Positions 1-7,318 are shown, numbered from the stretch's first letter. The stretch is DNA of 13,232 nucleotides from Bacteriovoracaceae bacterium (GCA_947448095.1 CANFNN010000053.1:1-13232); one strand, 5' to 3'. Translations and numbers: made by a program. Notes: generated from the sequence alone by a model not told the origin.

Positions 1-741
1 AACCAATTTTTTAGTGATCCCTACCTAAAGGGAAAAGCCAAATATTTAGATTTTGCCACATTTGCCTCTGAGGAATCTGAAGTTATTGCAAACCCTGAAA
101 ACCGGTCGCTCGAGGCGATGGCACAAATTCCTCTCGAAATAATGAATTCTACCTATGGAGTTCCCACCGGAATAATGATGGCCATGCAATGTGCTCAAAA
201 GTATCTAGCGGCCGCGAAGGTCTTGTCGATTAAGCCTAAAATCATAGTCCTGACTCATAGTAGTGGTGGAAGATCGGCAGTGAAATTTGCGGAAAATTTA
301 AAGCTTTTCACCAATCCAATAACAAATAAAAAAGACTATAAAATTGATCTCGTCTTTTCTATGGATCCAGTCAAAGAAGCCCACGAGGCGATTAAAGAGG
401 TTGCAACTCAATACGCCGGAAGAGCAGCTGATCACGCAGCAAATTATATCCCGTTTGTGGATATCAAAGACAAAGCAATCAACGTATGGACCAGAGAGCA
501 GCCCTACTCACTCTATAAGCCTTCAAATACCTCTCGCTGGGTTAATGTTTATCAGAACAAAGATAAATTAGGGCTTAAAGGTCCCATTGCATTTGGTATT
601 CATGGAAGTCCCATTGCGAACGCTGATTATAATAGTTTTGTGACTTCTGGCCTAGGCGACGATGCTCATGGTGCAATCACCTCGCACCCTGAGACTCTTC
701 GTATGTTCAAAACTGAAATGCAATCAGTCCTTGGTCCCTAG
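1..741 (+). CDS. alpha/beta-hydrolase (lipase-like) protein, 3' part
   Basis: The reading frame is open from the first base, so the true start lies outside the window and the internal ATG at 118 should not be taken as the start. About 246 residues are visible. In that numbering, T85-H-S-S-G-G follows a hydrophobic strand (IIVLTHSSGG). This matches the nucleophile elbow of alpha/beta hydrolases (GxSxG) with the first Gly replaced by Thr, making Ser87 the candidate nucleophile. D122 in a second strand end (FSMDPV) and H223 (DDAHG) are in the right order to complete a Ser-Asp-His triad, an arrangement like class 3 lipases. The substrate cannot be told from sequence. Whether the protein is secreted cannot be judged because the N-terminus is missing. 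The stop lies 5 bp from the convergent rmuC stop, and no convincing terminator was seen; a 5-bp hairpin at 780-792 is too weak to count. Family assignment is an inference from the motif order. Confidence 0.6.
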   Translation, partial: NQFFSDPYLKGKAKYLDFATFASEESEVIANPENRSLEAMAQIPLEIMNSTYGVPTGIMMAMQCAQKYLAAAKVLSIKPKIIVLTHSSGGRSAVKFAENLKLFTNPITNKKDYKIDLVFSMDPVKEAHEAIKEVATQYAGRAADHAANYIPFVDIKDKAINVWTREQPYSLYKPSNTSRWVNVYQNKDKLGLKGPIAFGIHGSPIANADYNSFVTSGLGDDAHGAITSHPETLRMFKTEMQSVLGP

Positions 742-746
742 AAAAA

Positions 747-1886
747 TTAGTCCGCTAAATTTCCAATACTTTTAGAACTCTTGGCACCCAAGTCTTTCAG
801 ATTTTCCATACGAGAGGCAAGGCTGCCTTTTCCAGTGAGCATTTTCCCTTTAAGCTGATCAAAGGAATCCCCCACTTTACGAATCTGAGTTTGCATCTGG
901 TCCAGGTCTTCGGCCACACCTGCGAATTTGTCATAGAGAGCTCCTGCCTGACGGGCAATCTCGATGGCATTCTTATTTTGTTTTTCCTGTTTCCACAAGC
1001 TAGAAACAGTTCGTAATGTCGCAAGTAAAGTTGAAGGAGAAACAAAAACAATATTTCTCTCCCACGCAAAATTAAACAGCTCTTTATCTTTTTGCATCGC
1101 CAAAGTGAAGGCTCCCTCAATCGGAACAAACATCATGACGTAGTCCGGACTCACAAGTTTTTCCAGAAGATGATAACTCTTTTTCGACAAACCTTTAACA
1201 TGCTCATAGAGAGAATCAAGAAAATTTGAAAGATCTTCTTCCGTTCCTTCATTCACATAACGCTCATAAGAAATGAGACTCACTTTTGAATCAATAATAA
1301 GATGTTTTCCCTCGGGAAGATTAATAATCACATCCGGCATTTGATGTTTGCCGTCTTCATCTTTAAGTTTGAGATCCTTACCTTGAAGAGTGAACTCTTC
1401 TCCCTCTCTAAGACCTGAAGCTTCAAGCACTTTTTCCAAAATTAACTCCCCCCAATTACCTTGGAGTTTCACGTCGCCCTTGAGGGCACGTGTTAAATTT
1501 TCGGTTTCAAGACTCATCTTTTGGCCAGTCATAACAATGCGTTCAATTTCAGAATGAAGCTTCAGTCGATCTTTGGTATCCGTCAGGTGCATCTCTTCGA
1601 CTTTTCTTTGAAACTCAGTCATCTTCTCTCTAAAAGGATTGAGCATCAATTCCATGCCTCGAAGAGAATCTTCTCGAAAACGCTTAGATTTTTCTTCGAA
1701 AATTTGCTGAGAAATATCTTTGAGTTTAAATTCAAGCTTCTCACTACTCTCAATGTGAAATTTTTCCTGAAGAGAGTACTTTTCTTTTAACAGCTCAAAA
1801 TTTAGGCGCAGACTCTGCGATCTGAGAAACTGAATGAGCCAACCCAAAAGAAGTCCAACAGCGAATATGATGATGTAGTATTGCAT
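747..1886 (-). CDS. rmuC: DNA recombination protein RmuC
   Basis: RmuC limits recombination between inverted repeats and is thought to act as a nuclease or nuclease partner on DNA. This 379-aa copy shows the family architecture: an N-terminal membrane helix (about residues 3-20), a long charged coiled coil (about 30-135), then the conserved domain. Diagnostic stretches are LQGNWGELILEKVLEASGL (141-159), PDVIINL...LIIDSK (184-201), DYVMMFVPIEGAF (248-260) and SPSTLLATLRTV (283-294). D185 and D199-x-K201 are arranged like a PD-(D/E)xK nuclease core. E. coli RmuC is about 475 aa, so this is a shorter but apparently complete member. The start is the ATG at 1884-1886, which places the membrane helix at the N-terminus. 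No spaced ribosome binding site is visible. A near-consensus promoter ends only 6 nt before the ATG, so the message may be leaderless. The gene is divergent from a tyrosine recombinase and convergent with the hydrolase-like gene. Confidence 0.95.
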   Translation of the reverse strand: MQYYIIIFAVGLLLGWLIQFLRSQSLRLNFELLKEKYSLQEKFHIESSEKLEFKLKDISQQIFEEKSKRFREDSLRGMELMLNPFREKMTEFQRKVEEMHLTDTKDRLKLHSEIERIVMTGQKMSLETENLTRALKGDVKLQGNWGELILEKVLEASGLREGEEFTLQGKDLKLKDEDGKHQMPDVIINLPEGKHLIIDSKVSLISYERYVNEGTEEDLSNFLDSLYEHVKGLSKKSYHLLEKLVSPDYVMMFVPIEGAFTLAMQKDKELFNFAWERNIVFVSPSTLLATLRTVSSLWKQEKQNKNAIEIARQAGALYDKFAGVAEDLDQMQTQIRKVGDSFDQLKGKMLTGKGSLASRMENLKDLGAKSSKSIGNLAD

Positions 1887-1892
1887 CCTTTG

Positions 1893-1921
1893 ATTATTCC
1901 AAGCGCCAGCGTGAATGCCAA
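1893..1921 (-). promoter_or_regulatory. sigma70-like promoter of rmuC
   Basis: On the minus strand TTGGCA (1916-1921; 5/6 to TTGACA) and AATAAT (1893-1898; 5/6 to TATAAT) are separated by exactly 17 bp. The -10 element ends 6 nt before the rmuC ATG, so transcription would start at about the A of the start codon. This is a pattern match by eye with no expression data. Confidence 0.55.
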
Positions 1922-1925
1922 CCTC

Positions 1926-1944
1926 GAATTATCTGGAGTAATTC
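1926..1944. repeat. inverted repeat GAATTA-N7-TAATTC in the rmuC/recombinase intergenic region
   Basis: Perfect 6-bp arms (1926-1931 and 1939-1944) flank a 7-bp spacer. The repeat lies between the two divergent -35 elements, upstream of both. It ends in ATTA/TAAT like the neighbouring repeat at 1961-1978, so both could bind the same dimeric regulator. Short AT-rich repeats also occur by chance. Confidence 0.4.
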
Positions 1945-1960
1945 ACTCAGGTCCCGGCTT

Positions 1961-1978
1961 GAGATTATTTGTAATCTC
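1961..1978. promoter_or_regulatory. palindrome GAGATTA-TTTG-TAATCTC, candidate operator
   Basis: Perfect 7-bp arms (1961-1967 and 1972-1978) are separated by TTTG. The palindrome covers the proposed -35 box of the recombinase promoter (1969-1974), a classic operator position for repression or autoregulation. It is shorter than and unlike a Xer dif site (11-6-11 layout), so it is more plausibly a repressor site than a recombination site. This is an inference from geometry only. Confidence 0.45.
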
Positions 1979-1996
1979 TCACCTTTCAGCTATGAT
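1969..1996 (+). promoter_or_regulatory. candidate promoter of the tyrosine recombinase
   Basis: TTGTAA (1969-1974; 4/6) and TATGAT (1991-1996; 5/6) are separated by 16 bp. The -10 ends 6 nt before the ATG at 2003, so a transcript would begin at or next to the start codon. The -35 lies inside the 1961-1978 palindrome. Confidence 0.4.
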
Positions 1997-2002
1997 GATT
2001 GT

Positions 2003-3001
2003 ATGGCGAAGAAATCAACAGCACTGACCACGAATCTTAATCCTGATCTGGCCCGCAAATTTCATGAGGCCAGTCAGAAAAAAAGTGATATTCAAGAATT
2101 CATTCAGGAGTTTTTGGTTCAATTTCTTTCTCCCGACACTAAGACTGCCTATATCAAAGATCTGAAGTTCTTTTTTGATTTCTTGCGCTCAGGCAGTGTG
2201 ACGATCGGGCATCCCTCAGAGATTAAATCTTTTCACTTCCAGCTTTATAGAGATCACCTGCTAGAAAGGGGTCTGGCCTCAGCTACTATTAATCGCCGTC
2301 TGGTTTGCATCCGATCATTTATCAAATGGGCCGTGGCCGCAAGGCTCATGGAGCACAATCCCCTTGATACCATCAAACTGCCTAAGGTTCAGACAGAATC
2401 TCCGACGGTTGCATTTGATGATGAAGAAGTGGTTCAGATGATCAATGCCCCTGATACTAAAACTCATAAAGGTCGCACCCACCGTTTAATTATGGTCATG
2501 CTATTTAATCTGGGACTGCGTCGATCAGAACTCGTTAATATCAAGCTTTTTCAGCTCTTCCACGACCGAGGCCACATGGTGCTGAGGATCCATGGAAAGG
2601 GTGACAAGGTTCGCTTGGTTCCGCTGAATACAAATGTCCAGGGTGAAATACAGGACTATCTAGACCATTTAAAAAGTAATGGTATTGAAATGGGTGGAGA
2701 GGATTATCTGCTTCAAACTGATATGGGTAAAAAAAATGATCGCCCGATGGATGGATCAACAATTTACCGAGTCATCGAACGCTATGCCTTGGGGTTAGGA
2801 ATCAACAAATCAGTCTCACCCCACTCATGTCGGGCGACAGTGATTTCACATTTACTAGACACTCAAAATACTGCCATCAGAGATGTCGCCACGTTTGCTG
2901 GACATGCCAATATAACAACTACTGAGCGCTATGATAAAAGACGCAAAAACCTTGATAAGTCTGCTGCTTATCAAGTTGATTTCGACTTAAAAAAAGCCTA
3001 A
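2003..3001 (+). CDS. tyrosine site-specific recombinase (XerC/D-type integrase family)
   Basis: This protein is predicted to cut and rejoin DNA through a 3'-phosphotyrosine link. At 332 aa it is slightly longer than typical XerC/XerD (about 300 aa). Residues about 30-115 form the SAM-like N-terminal core-binding domain (SPDTKTAYIKDLKFFFDFL; SATINRRLVCIRSFIKWA). The catalytic domain follows with every expected residue: R173 (GLRRSEL), K199 (HGKGDK), H274 and R277 (PHSCR), H301 (AGHANITTT) and the nucleophile Y310 (ERYDK). The end TTTERYDKR resembles integrases more than housekeeping XerC/D (usually QIYTH), so no xer symbol is given. No integron, phage or transposon genes accompany it. No ribosome binding site precedes the ATG at 2003, and ATGs at 1992 and 1995 are out of frame. 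The gene is divergent from rmuC and its stop overlaps the stop of the next gene by 4 bp. The last codons hold a hairpin that probably terminates the opposing gene. Confidence 0.9.
   Translation: MAKKSTALTTNLNPDLARKFHEASQKKSDIQEFIQEFLVQFLSPDTKTAYIKDLKFFFDFLRSGSVTIGHPSEIKSFHFQLYRDHLLERGLASATINRRLVCIRSFIKWAVAARLMEHNPLDTIKLPKVQTESPTVAFDDEEVVQMINAPDTKTHKGRTHRLIMVMLFNLGLRRSELVNIKLFQLFHDRGHMVLRIHGKGDKVRLVPLNTNVQGEIQDYLDHLKSNGIEMGGEDYLLQTDMGKKNDRPMDGSTIYRVIERYALGLGINKSVSPHSCRATVISHLLDTQNTAIRDVATFAGHANITTTERYDKRRKNLDKSAAYQVDFDLKKA
2945..2975 (-). terminator. rho-independent terminator of the 315-aa gene, inside the recombinase coding end
   Basis: CTTGATAAG (2951-2959) and CTTATCAAG (2967-2975) form a perfect 9-bp stem with a 7-nt loop. 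Read on the minus strand it is followed by G and then TTTTT (2949-2945). No T-run follows on the plus strand, so it fits termination of the minus-strand gene only. The stem is AT-rich and so is of moderate strength. It sits about 23 bp past the minus-strand gene's stop codon. Confidence 0.5.
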
Positions 3002-3945
3002 GCCGAATGCTTTAAATTTTTTGTTTTATAAAAATCACAAATCATATTGCGCGTATGTTGCACAAATTTCTGAATGCTTTTGGATTTAGAGTTATTTGTA
3101 GAAAAATTCTCATAGGAAATGAAGAGATAAACTTTATTATTCTTCAGAAAATTAAAACTTGATTGAACCGTAAAATCTTTTACCAAGCAGGAGACTGAGT
3201 CCTCTTTGCGGGATGAATAGAGTAAATTAAAGGCATATTGAGAAAGGTGCGCTTTTAATTCCAAAAGCCCCTTGTCGCAACTCTCGGCGAGAGTTCCTGA
3301 ATCGATGAGAATTCGGAGTTCAGTTTCTTTTGAAATATCCTTTAAAAATAAGTCTGAATCCAATGAAAAGAGCAGACCATTCATTGTCAGTTGCTCAAGC
3401 CCAATCAGACCGGCCTTCCCAAAATCAGGACCGTATTCCATTAAAACTTTCGACTTGAGACGAATCCTATAATCCCGCTTTGGCAGTTTTCCCTTAAGCA
3501 GGTAGACCATAACAAAATCTTTGTAAGTAGAGCTATTAAAACATTCAGCGATGGCCATTGATCGAAAGGGGCCCGTGCCGGAAATAAAGGAAATTTCAAT
3601 CGGCCCAAAGGGATCAACACCTAAGGACATTTGCATTTGATTAAGAATATAGCGTTCATATAAATCAAACATTGTTGTTTGGTGAACTTTCTTTTCCGTT
3701 CTTATCCAAACAGGAATAAGAGATAATCGATTGAGCCCAATTTCTTTGCGCTTAAATTCATCGCGAAGCTCAGGATTACTTTCCATGTTCATTTTTACTG
3801 CATCACAGGTTTCATGATAATCAGCCCAGTGAAAAACCATATTTCCATTATCACACAATGAAAAATCCTCTCCCAGATTGTGCTGGAAAGTTGATTCATT
3901 CAAAAAGGACTGAGGAAAAAGTTCGGTCAGTGAAAAGTTGGCCAT
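2998..3945 (-). CDS. hypothetical protein with possible degenerate PilZ-like segment
   Basis: The family of this 315-aa protein is not recognised. It has no signal peptide and no clear membrane helix, so it is probably cytoplasmic. Residues 1-150 are mixed and acidic with conserved-looking aromatic patches (VFHWADYHE). Residues about 155-215 read KRDYRIRLKSKVLMEYG, then GLEQLTMNGLLFSL and ELRILI. This resembles the PilZ layout (RxxxR, then D/N-x-S-x-x-G before a hydrophobic strand), but with Q185-L-T-M-N-G190 in place of the consensus. If it is PilZ-like, cyclic-di-GMP binding may be lost, because the Asp/Asn and Ser are both replaced. The C-terminal 100 residues are Lys/Ser-rich with no known motif. 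The ATG at 3945 is well supported by GAGG at 3953-3956, 7 nt upstream. The gene is monocistronic in appearance: it follows the permease terminator and ends by overlapping the recombinase stop. The PilZ suggestion is inference. Confidence 0.75.
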   Translation of the reverse strand: MANFSLTELFPQSFLNESTFQHNLGEDFSLCDNGNMVFHWADYHETCDAVKMNMESNPELRDEFKRKEIGLNRLSLIPVWIRTEKKVHQTTMFDLYERYILNQMQMSLGVDPFGPIEISFISGTGPFRSMAIAECFNSSTYKDFVMVYLLKGKLPKRDYRIRLKSKVLMEYGPDFGKAGLIGLEQLTMNGLLFSLDSDLFLKDISKETELRILIDSGTLAESCDKGLLELKAHLSQYAFNLLYSSRKEDSVSCLVKDFTVQSSFNFLKNNKVYLFISYENFSTNNSKSKSIQKFVQHTRNMICDFYKTKNLKHSA

Positions 3946-3962
3946 GAAAGATCCTCTTCAGT

Positions 3963-3986
3963 AAAAAATGGACTCATCCTGAGTCC
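3963..3986 (-). terminator. rho-independent terminator after the permease gene (fad operon end)
   Basis: On the minus strand, a perfect 7-bp GGACTCA/TGAGTCC stem with a 3-nt loop (3970-3986) is followed by one A and then six T (3968-3963). It lies about 30 bp past the permease stop and just before the 315-aa gene, so it should end fadI-fadJ-permease transcription. If the weak promoter at 3995-4023 is real, the same hairpin would sit in the leader of the next gene and could attenuate it. Confidence 0.75.
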
Positions 3987-3994
3987 TTGCTTCT

Positions 3995-4023
3995 ATTTTA
4001 CCCTGAAAAAGAATTCTAACCAA
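3995..4023 (-). promoter_or_regulatory. weak candidate promoter for the 315-aa gene
   Basis: On the minus strand TTGGTT (4018-4023; 3/6) and TAAAAT (3995-4000; 5/6) are spaced 17 bp. The predicted start, near 3988, would place the 3970-3986 hairpin at the very 5' end of the message. The -35 match is poor, so this is tentative. Confidence 0.25.
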
Positions 4024-5185
4024 CACTTCTGACAATCGAGACAAAGTTTTGATTTTCCTTGCGGAAGTTAAGAAAGGATAAGTAGCTGAAAACGACTGAA
4101 ATACCAAAAGGGATGAATAAACTCAAAGCTATGTCTATGAAATTTAATTCGATAGGAAAACGCCGTTCCACGAATATGTCTGGAACAATGTCATGACCAT
4201 AAACCTCAAGTATTCTCAATGTGATAAATCCTGCCACTGCACCCAGGGTACAGATGATCCCAGAGAGAATTAAAATGAAGCGAAAGCACAGTTTAACTAA
4301 CGTTTGTTGAGGCATGCCGAGAATCCAAAAACTCATCAGATCCCTGCGGATTTTGGAATAAAAAATGAGGAGTCCCGTCGTAATCGCGATGGAAACCAGA
4401 AGACTCATGCTGATGAATAAAAATAACATCACCTTGGTCTCAAGATTTAGTGACCACACGAGAGCGCCATTCATTTGCTCCCAACTCACAACTCGAAAAG
4501 GAGTCTCGGTTTTTATGGCAGAAATATTTGACAGGACTTCATTATTGAGAGGACTAAAAATTCGGATCTGATTGATGCCTCTTTGACGGAGTAGATTTTG
4601 AACAATTTCAACTCTCCCCCACACCTCAAATTCATCCACTTCGGGCAGTTCAGTATAAAGATAATCAGACAGTGTTTCAGACACAAATCTCGGCACTTCT
4701 CCCATCAAGGAATCAGTCACTCCAGGAGAAATAATCTGAAGATCATCTAAAAATTGCAGGTGAATTTTAGAACCCAATTCACTTCCGATAACTAAACCAG
4801 AAAAGTCTTTGTCCGCCAAAAACTTAGGTCTCTCGTCACTTAAAAGAATGCCGTGAATTTTTGCAGGCGCCACATAGTTTTTAAATTTAACCATGACCTC
4901 AGACTCAAGCTCTGAATAAAAAGGAATCCCCTCTTTTTTCAAAATATCCCGAATATCATCCAAAGATTCATTCGTGACTGAGTCGAACTGTATTAAATAG
5001 GATCCATGCACACTTTTAGAGCGATTAATCAGACCGCGCTGAAGGCCACCCATAATGCCTTGGATAACCATCAGAGAAAAAGCAGAAATAAAAAGGCCAA
5101 CGACTGCTATGAAAAGCAATCGTTGGCGAGTTTTTGCGAAAAAAATATATTTAAAAAAATAACTAAAAAAAGGCCAGATTCTCAT
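4016..5185 (-). CDS. LolC/LolE-like ABC transporter permease (FtsX/MacB permease fold)
   Basis: LolC/E-type permeases work with the ATPase LolD to release lipoproteins from the inner membrane to LolA. This 389-aa protein (LolC is about 399 aa) has the family topology: a short cytoplasmic lead, TM1 at about 22-45, a large periplasmic domain (about 46-248), then TM2 at about 251-276, TM3 at about 300-327 and TM4 at about 349-372. Between TM2 and TM3, YSKIRRDLMSFWILGMP matches the coupling-helix region of the family (compare KRRDIxILxxMGA), which contacts the ATPase. No LolD-type ATPase is in the window, so its partner is encoded elsewhere. The ATG directly abuts the fadJ stop codon (TAAATG), which suggests translational coupling. 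A strong terminator follows. The role in the fad operon is unknown. It could equally be a MacB-type or other FtsX-fold permease, but the length and single periplasmic domain favour LolC/E. Confidence 0.8.
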   Translation of the reverse strand: MRIWPFFSYFFKYIFFAKTRQRLLFIAVVGLFISAFSLMVIQGIMGGLQRGLINRSKSVHGSYLIQFDSVTNESLDDIRDILKKEGIPFYSELESEVMVKFKNYVAPAKIHGILLSDERPKFLADKDFSGLVIGSELGSKIHLQFLDDLQIISPGVTDSLMGEVPRFVSETLSDYLYTELPEVDEFEVWGRVEIVQNLLRQRGINQIRIFSPLNNEVLSNISAIKTETPFRVVSWEQMNGALVWSLNLETKVMLFLFISMSLLVSIAITTGLLIFYSKIRRDLMSFWILGMPQQTLVKLCFRFILILSGIICTLGAVAGFITLRILEVYGHDIVPDIFVERRFPIELNFIDIALSLFIPFGISVVFSYLSFLNFRKENQNFVSIVRSVG

Positions 5186-7306
5186 TTAGAGATCATAAAA
5201 CTTTCTTTTGTCATTGACCATCAGAGAAAGCATCGGGGCCACATGATAGCGCTCTTGATTCACTTCTTTTGCAAAGTTATTCAAGCGCTCAACGATCTGC
5301 TCAAGCCCTTCCTGATCTGCCCAACGTAATAATCCCCCTTTAAACGGAGGAAATCCGGTACCGTAGATCATGCCCACATCAACAGTCGCGGCCTTATCAC
5401 AGATCTTGTCAGCAAAAATATAGGCAGCTTCATTGACCATGGGGAGAAAGAGACGCATCTGGATCATCATTTCATCCATGTGCTTTTTCTTAGAAGGCAG
5501 AAGTTTGGAAATCTCTGGGTTCTTTCCAGTCGATTTACCTTTCTCATCATAGAGATAAAAGCCCTTGCCATTTTTCTTACCAAATAATTTAGCGTCATAG
5601 AGCTTAGTAGAAAGTGAACTTGGATTGGCGCGCTCGCCTAAGCCGTCATGCATGATTTTTCCAACCTTCACACACACATCTAAACCAATCTCATCCATCA
5701 AACGGCACGGACCCATAGGCATACCGAAATTCAGGGCCGCCTCATCAAGTGCTTCAACTGTGACTCCTTCTTCTAAAAGAAAGGCTGCCTCGTTGAGATA
5801 CGGAGCGAGGATACGGTTGACTAAAAATCCCGGACCATCTTTCACAACGATGGGAGTTTTTTTCACATCCAAAACCCACTTAATAAGAGTCTGAATGGTT
5901 TTAGGATCGACTTTATCGTGAGTAATAATTTCAACTAGCGGCATTTTATTAACTGGGTTAAAAAAGTGCAGTCCCGCAAAGCGCTCAGGTTTTTGAAGCG
6001 CCTTACTCATCTCTTGAACTGAGAGTGAAGAAGTATTAGAAGTTAAAATCGTATCTGGACGAACATAGCCTTCGAGTTCAGCAAAAACTTTTTTCTTAAG
6101 ATCCATGTTCTCAACCACAGCTTCAATCACGAGATCAGCACTCTTCATTCCTTCAAGCGTAAGTGTAGGCTCAATAGAGCGCATTTTACGGTTGAACTCA
6201 TCTTCACTCATGCGGCGTTTTTTCAGAGCACCTGAAAAGTTCTGAGAAGCCTGCTTGAGACCAAGTTCTAAAGCTGCTGGAGTGATGTCTTTCATCAAAG
6301 GGGCTTGGTTGTTGTGAGCAAAAAGCCACGCAATCCCACCACCCATGACTCCTGCACCAATGACGGCACCTTTTTTCACACTCGGAAGCAGATCTTTATT
6401 TTCAAGTTTTTTAGAGTTATCAGTTAAAAAGAATATGTGCTGAAGATTTTTAGACTGAACACTTTGAGAAAGCTCAGCAAAGGCCTGTGCTTCCATGGCC
6501 AGATAATCAGAGCGACTTTTTCCGGCCCCAGCTTCAAGGACTTCCAGGATCTTTAACGGAGCAGGATAAAAACCTTTAGTGGTTTTCATGACTTGCTCAC
6601 GGGCTTTTTGAAAAATAATTTTTCGAGTTAAAAAATTATCCATCGCTGCTTTTTCAAGCTCTTCTTTCAGGGATTTTTTCTTTTTAGGCTTACTCATATA
6701 AAGGGGAGCAAGCTCTTTCATGCGCTCAATCGGTAAAACGGCATCGGCCAGACCCATTTTATAAGCGTTTTTGCCTTTGATTTGTTTGCCCGTGAGAATC
6801 ATATCTAATGCAGCAGGAAGTCCCACTTTTTTTGGCAAGCGGTACGTTCCACCAAAGCCAGGCAACACACCTAACATAACTTCAGGAAGACCTAGTGCCG
6901 TCTTAGAGTTATCAGAGACAAATATCTTTTTACAGCACAGAGACAATTCAAGTCCTCCGCCTAAACACACTCCATCAACTAGGGAAGCCGTTGGCATTTT
7001 GAGATCTTCCACGGCATTAAAAAGTTTATGCGCCTGCTCTAAGTTGCGAAGAGCGTCTGATTCATTTTTCAGATCATTGATCACAGAAATATCCATTCCT
7101 GCTAAAAAAACTCCCGGCTTATGTGAGAAAAAACAAAGCCCTTTAGCGCCTTTTTTCTGATCAACTTCAGTTGCTGCAGCAATGGCCTGAGTTAATTCGG
7201 CCAAAGAATCACGAGTCAGAGTCGTCATGGATTTTTTTTCATTATATCCAAGACCAATCCAGATGATTTCGTTTTTGATTTCATAAGAAATATGTTGATA
7301 GCTCAT
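5186..7306 (-). CDS. fadJ: fatty-acid oxidation multifunctional protein FadJ/FadB (enoyl-CoA hydratase / 3-hydroxyacyl-CoA dehydrogenase)
   Basis: This protein carries out two beta-oxidation steps: hydration of trans-2-enoyl-CoA and NAD-dependent oxidation of L-3-hydroxyacyl-CoA to 3-ketoacyl-CoA, which FadI then cleaves. It is 706 aa (E. coli FadJ is about 714). The crotonase domain (about 1-190) has GVFLAGMD, GGGLELSL with E120, and GLPEVMLG with E142, the two catalytic glutamates. The dehydrogenase part has the NAD fingerprint GAGVMGGG (G317-x-G319-x-x-G322), VIEAVVE, SNTSSLS, catalytic H447 in HFFNPV, E459 in MPLVEI and GPGFLVNRI, followed by the duplicated C-terminal helical domain. I chose the ATG at 7304-7306 because GGAGAG lies 4 nt upstream. 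An in-frame TTG at 7318 would overlap that ribosome binding site. The gene starts 12 bp after fadI and ends directly against the permease ATG. The fadJ rather than fadB name rests on the FadI-like partner and the fadI-fadJ gene order. Confidence 0.93.
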   Translation of the reverse strand: MSYQHISYEIKNEIIWIGLGYNEKKSMTTLTRDSLAELTQAIAAATEVDQKKGAKGLCFFSHKPGVFLAGMDISVINDLKNESDALRNLEQAHKLFNAVEDLKMPTASLVDGVCLGGGLELSLCCKKIFVSDNSKTALGLPEVMLGVLPGFGGTYRLPKKVGLPAALDMILTGKQIKGKNAYKMGLADAVLPIERMKELAPLYMSKPKKKKSLKEELEKAAMDNFLTRKIIFQKAREQVMKTTKGFYPAPLKILEVLEAGAGKSRSDYLAMEAQAFAELSQSVQSKNLQHIFFLTDNSKKLENKDLLPSVKKGAVIGAGVMGGGIAWLFAHNNQAPLMKDITPAALELGLKQASQNFSGALKKRRMSEDEFNRKMRSIEPTLTLEGMKSADLVIEAVVENMDLKKKVFAELEGYVRPDTILTSNTSSLSVQEMSKALQKPERFAGLHFFNPVNKMPLVEIITHDKVDPKTIQTLIKWVLDVKKTPIVVKDGPGFLVNRILAPYLNEAAFLLEEGVTVEALDEAALNFGMPMGPCRLMDEIGLDVCVKVGKIMHDGLGERANPSSLSTKLYDAKLFGKKNGKGFYLYDEKGKSTGKNPEISKLLPSKKKHMDEMMIQMRLFLPMVNEAAYIFADKICDKAATVDVGMIYGTGFPPFKGGLLRWADQEGLEQIVERLNNFAKEVNQERYHVAPMLSLMVNDKRKFYDL

Positions 7307-7318
7307 GTGTCTCTCCAA

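Noticed and set aside
118..120. ATG at 118 as the start of the hydrolase-like gene
   Set aside because: The frame is open back to base 1 with protein-like sequence and there is no ribosome binding site before 118. The gene is cut by the left edge.
780..792. Terminator for the hydrolase-like gene (CTTGG-CAC-CCAAG)
   Set aside because: The stem is only 5 bp and is followed by a broken T-run. It probably occurs by chance in rmuC.
1961..1978. dif-like Xer recombination site upstream of the tyrosine recombinase
   Set aside because: The arms are 7 bp with a 4-bp centre, not the 11-6-11 layout, and the bases do not match known dif arms. Read instead as a possible operator.
2003..3001. Integron or genomic island marked by the recombinase
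   Set aside because: There are no cassette sites, tRNA target, direct repeats or cargo genes nearby, and the neighbours look like ordinary chromosome.
7304..7318. TTG start for FadJ at 7318
   Set aside because: It would place the GGAGAG ribosome binding site inside the gene. The ATG at 7304-7306 is well spaced from that site and gives the expected N-terminus.
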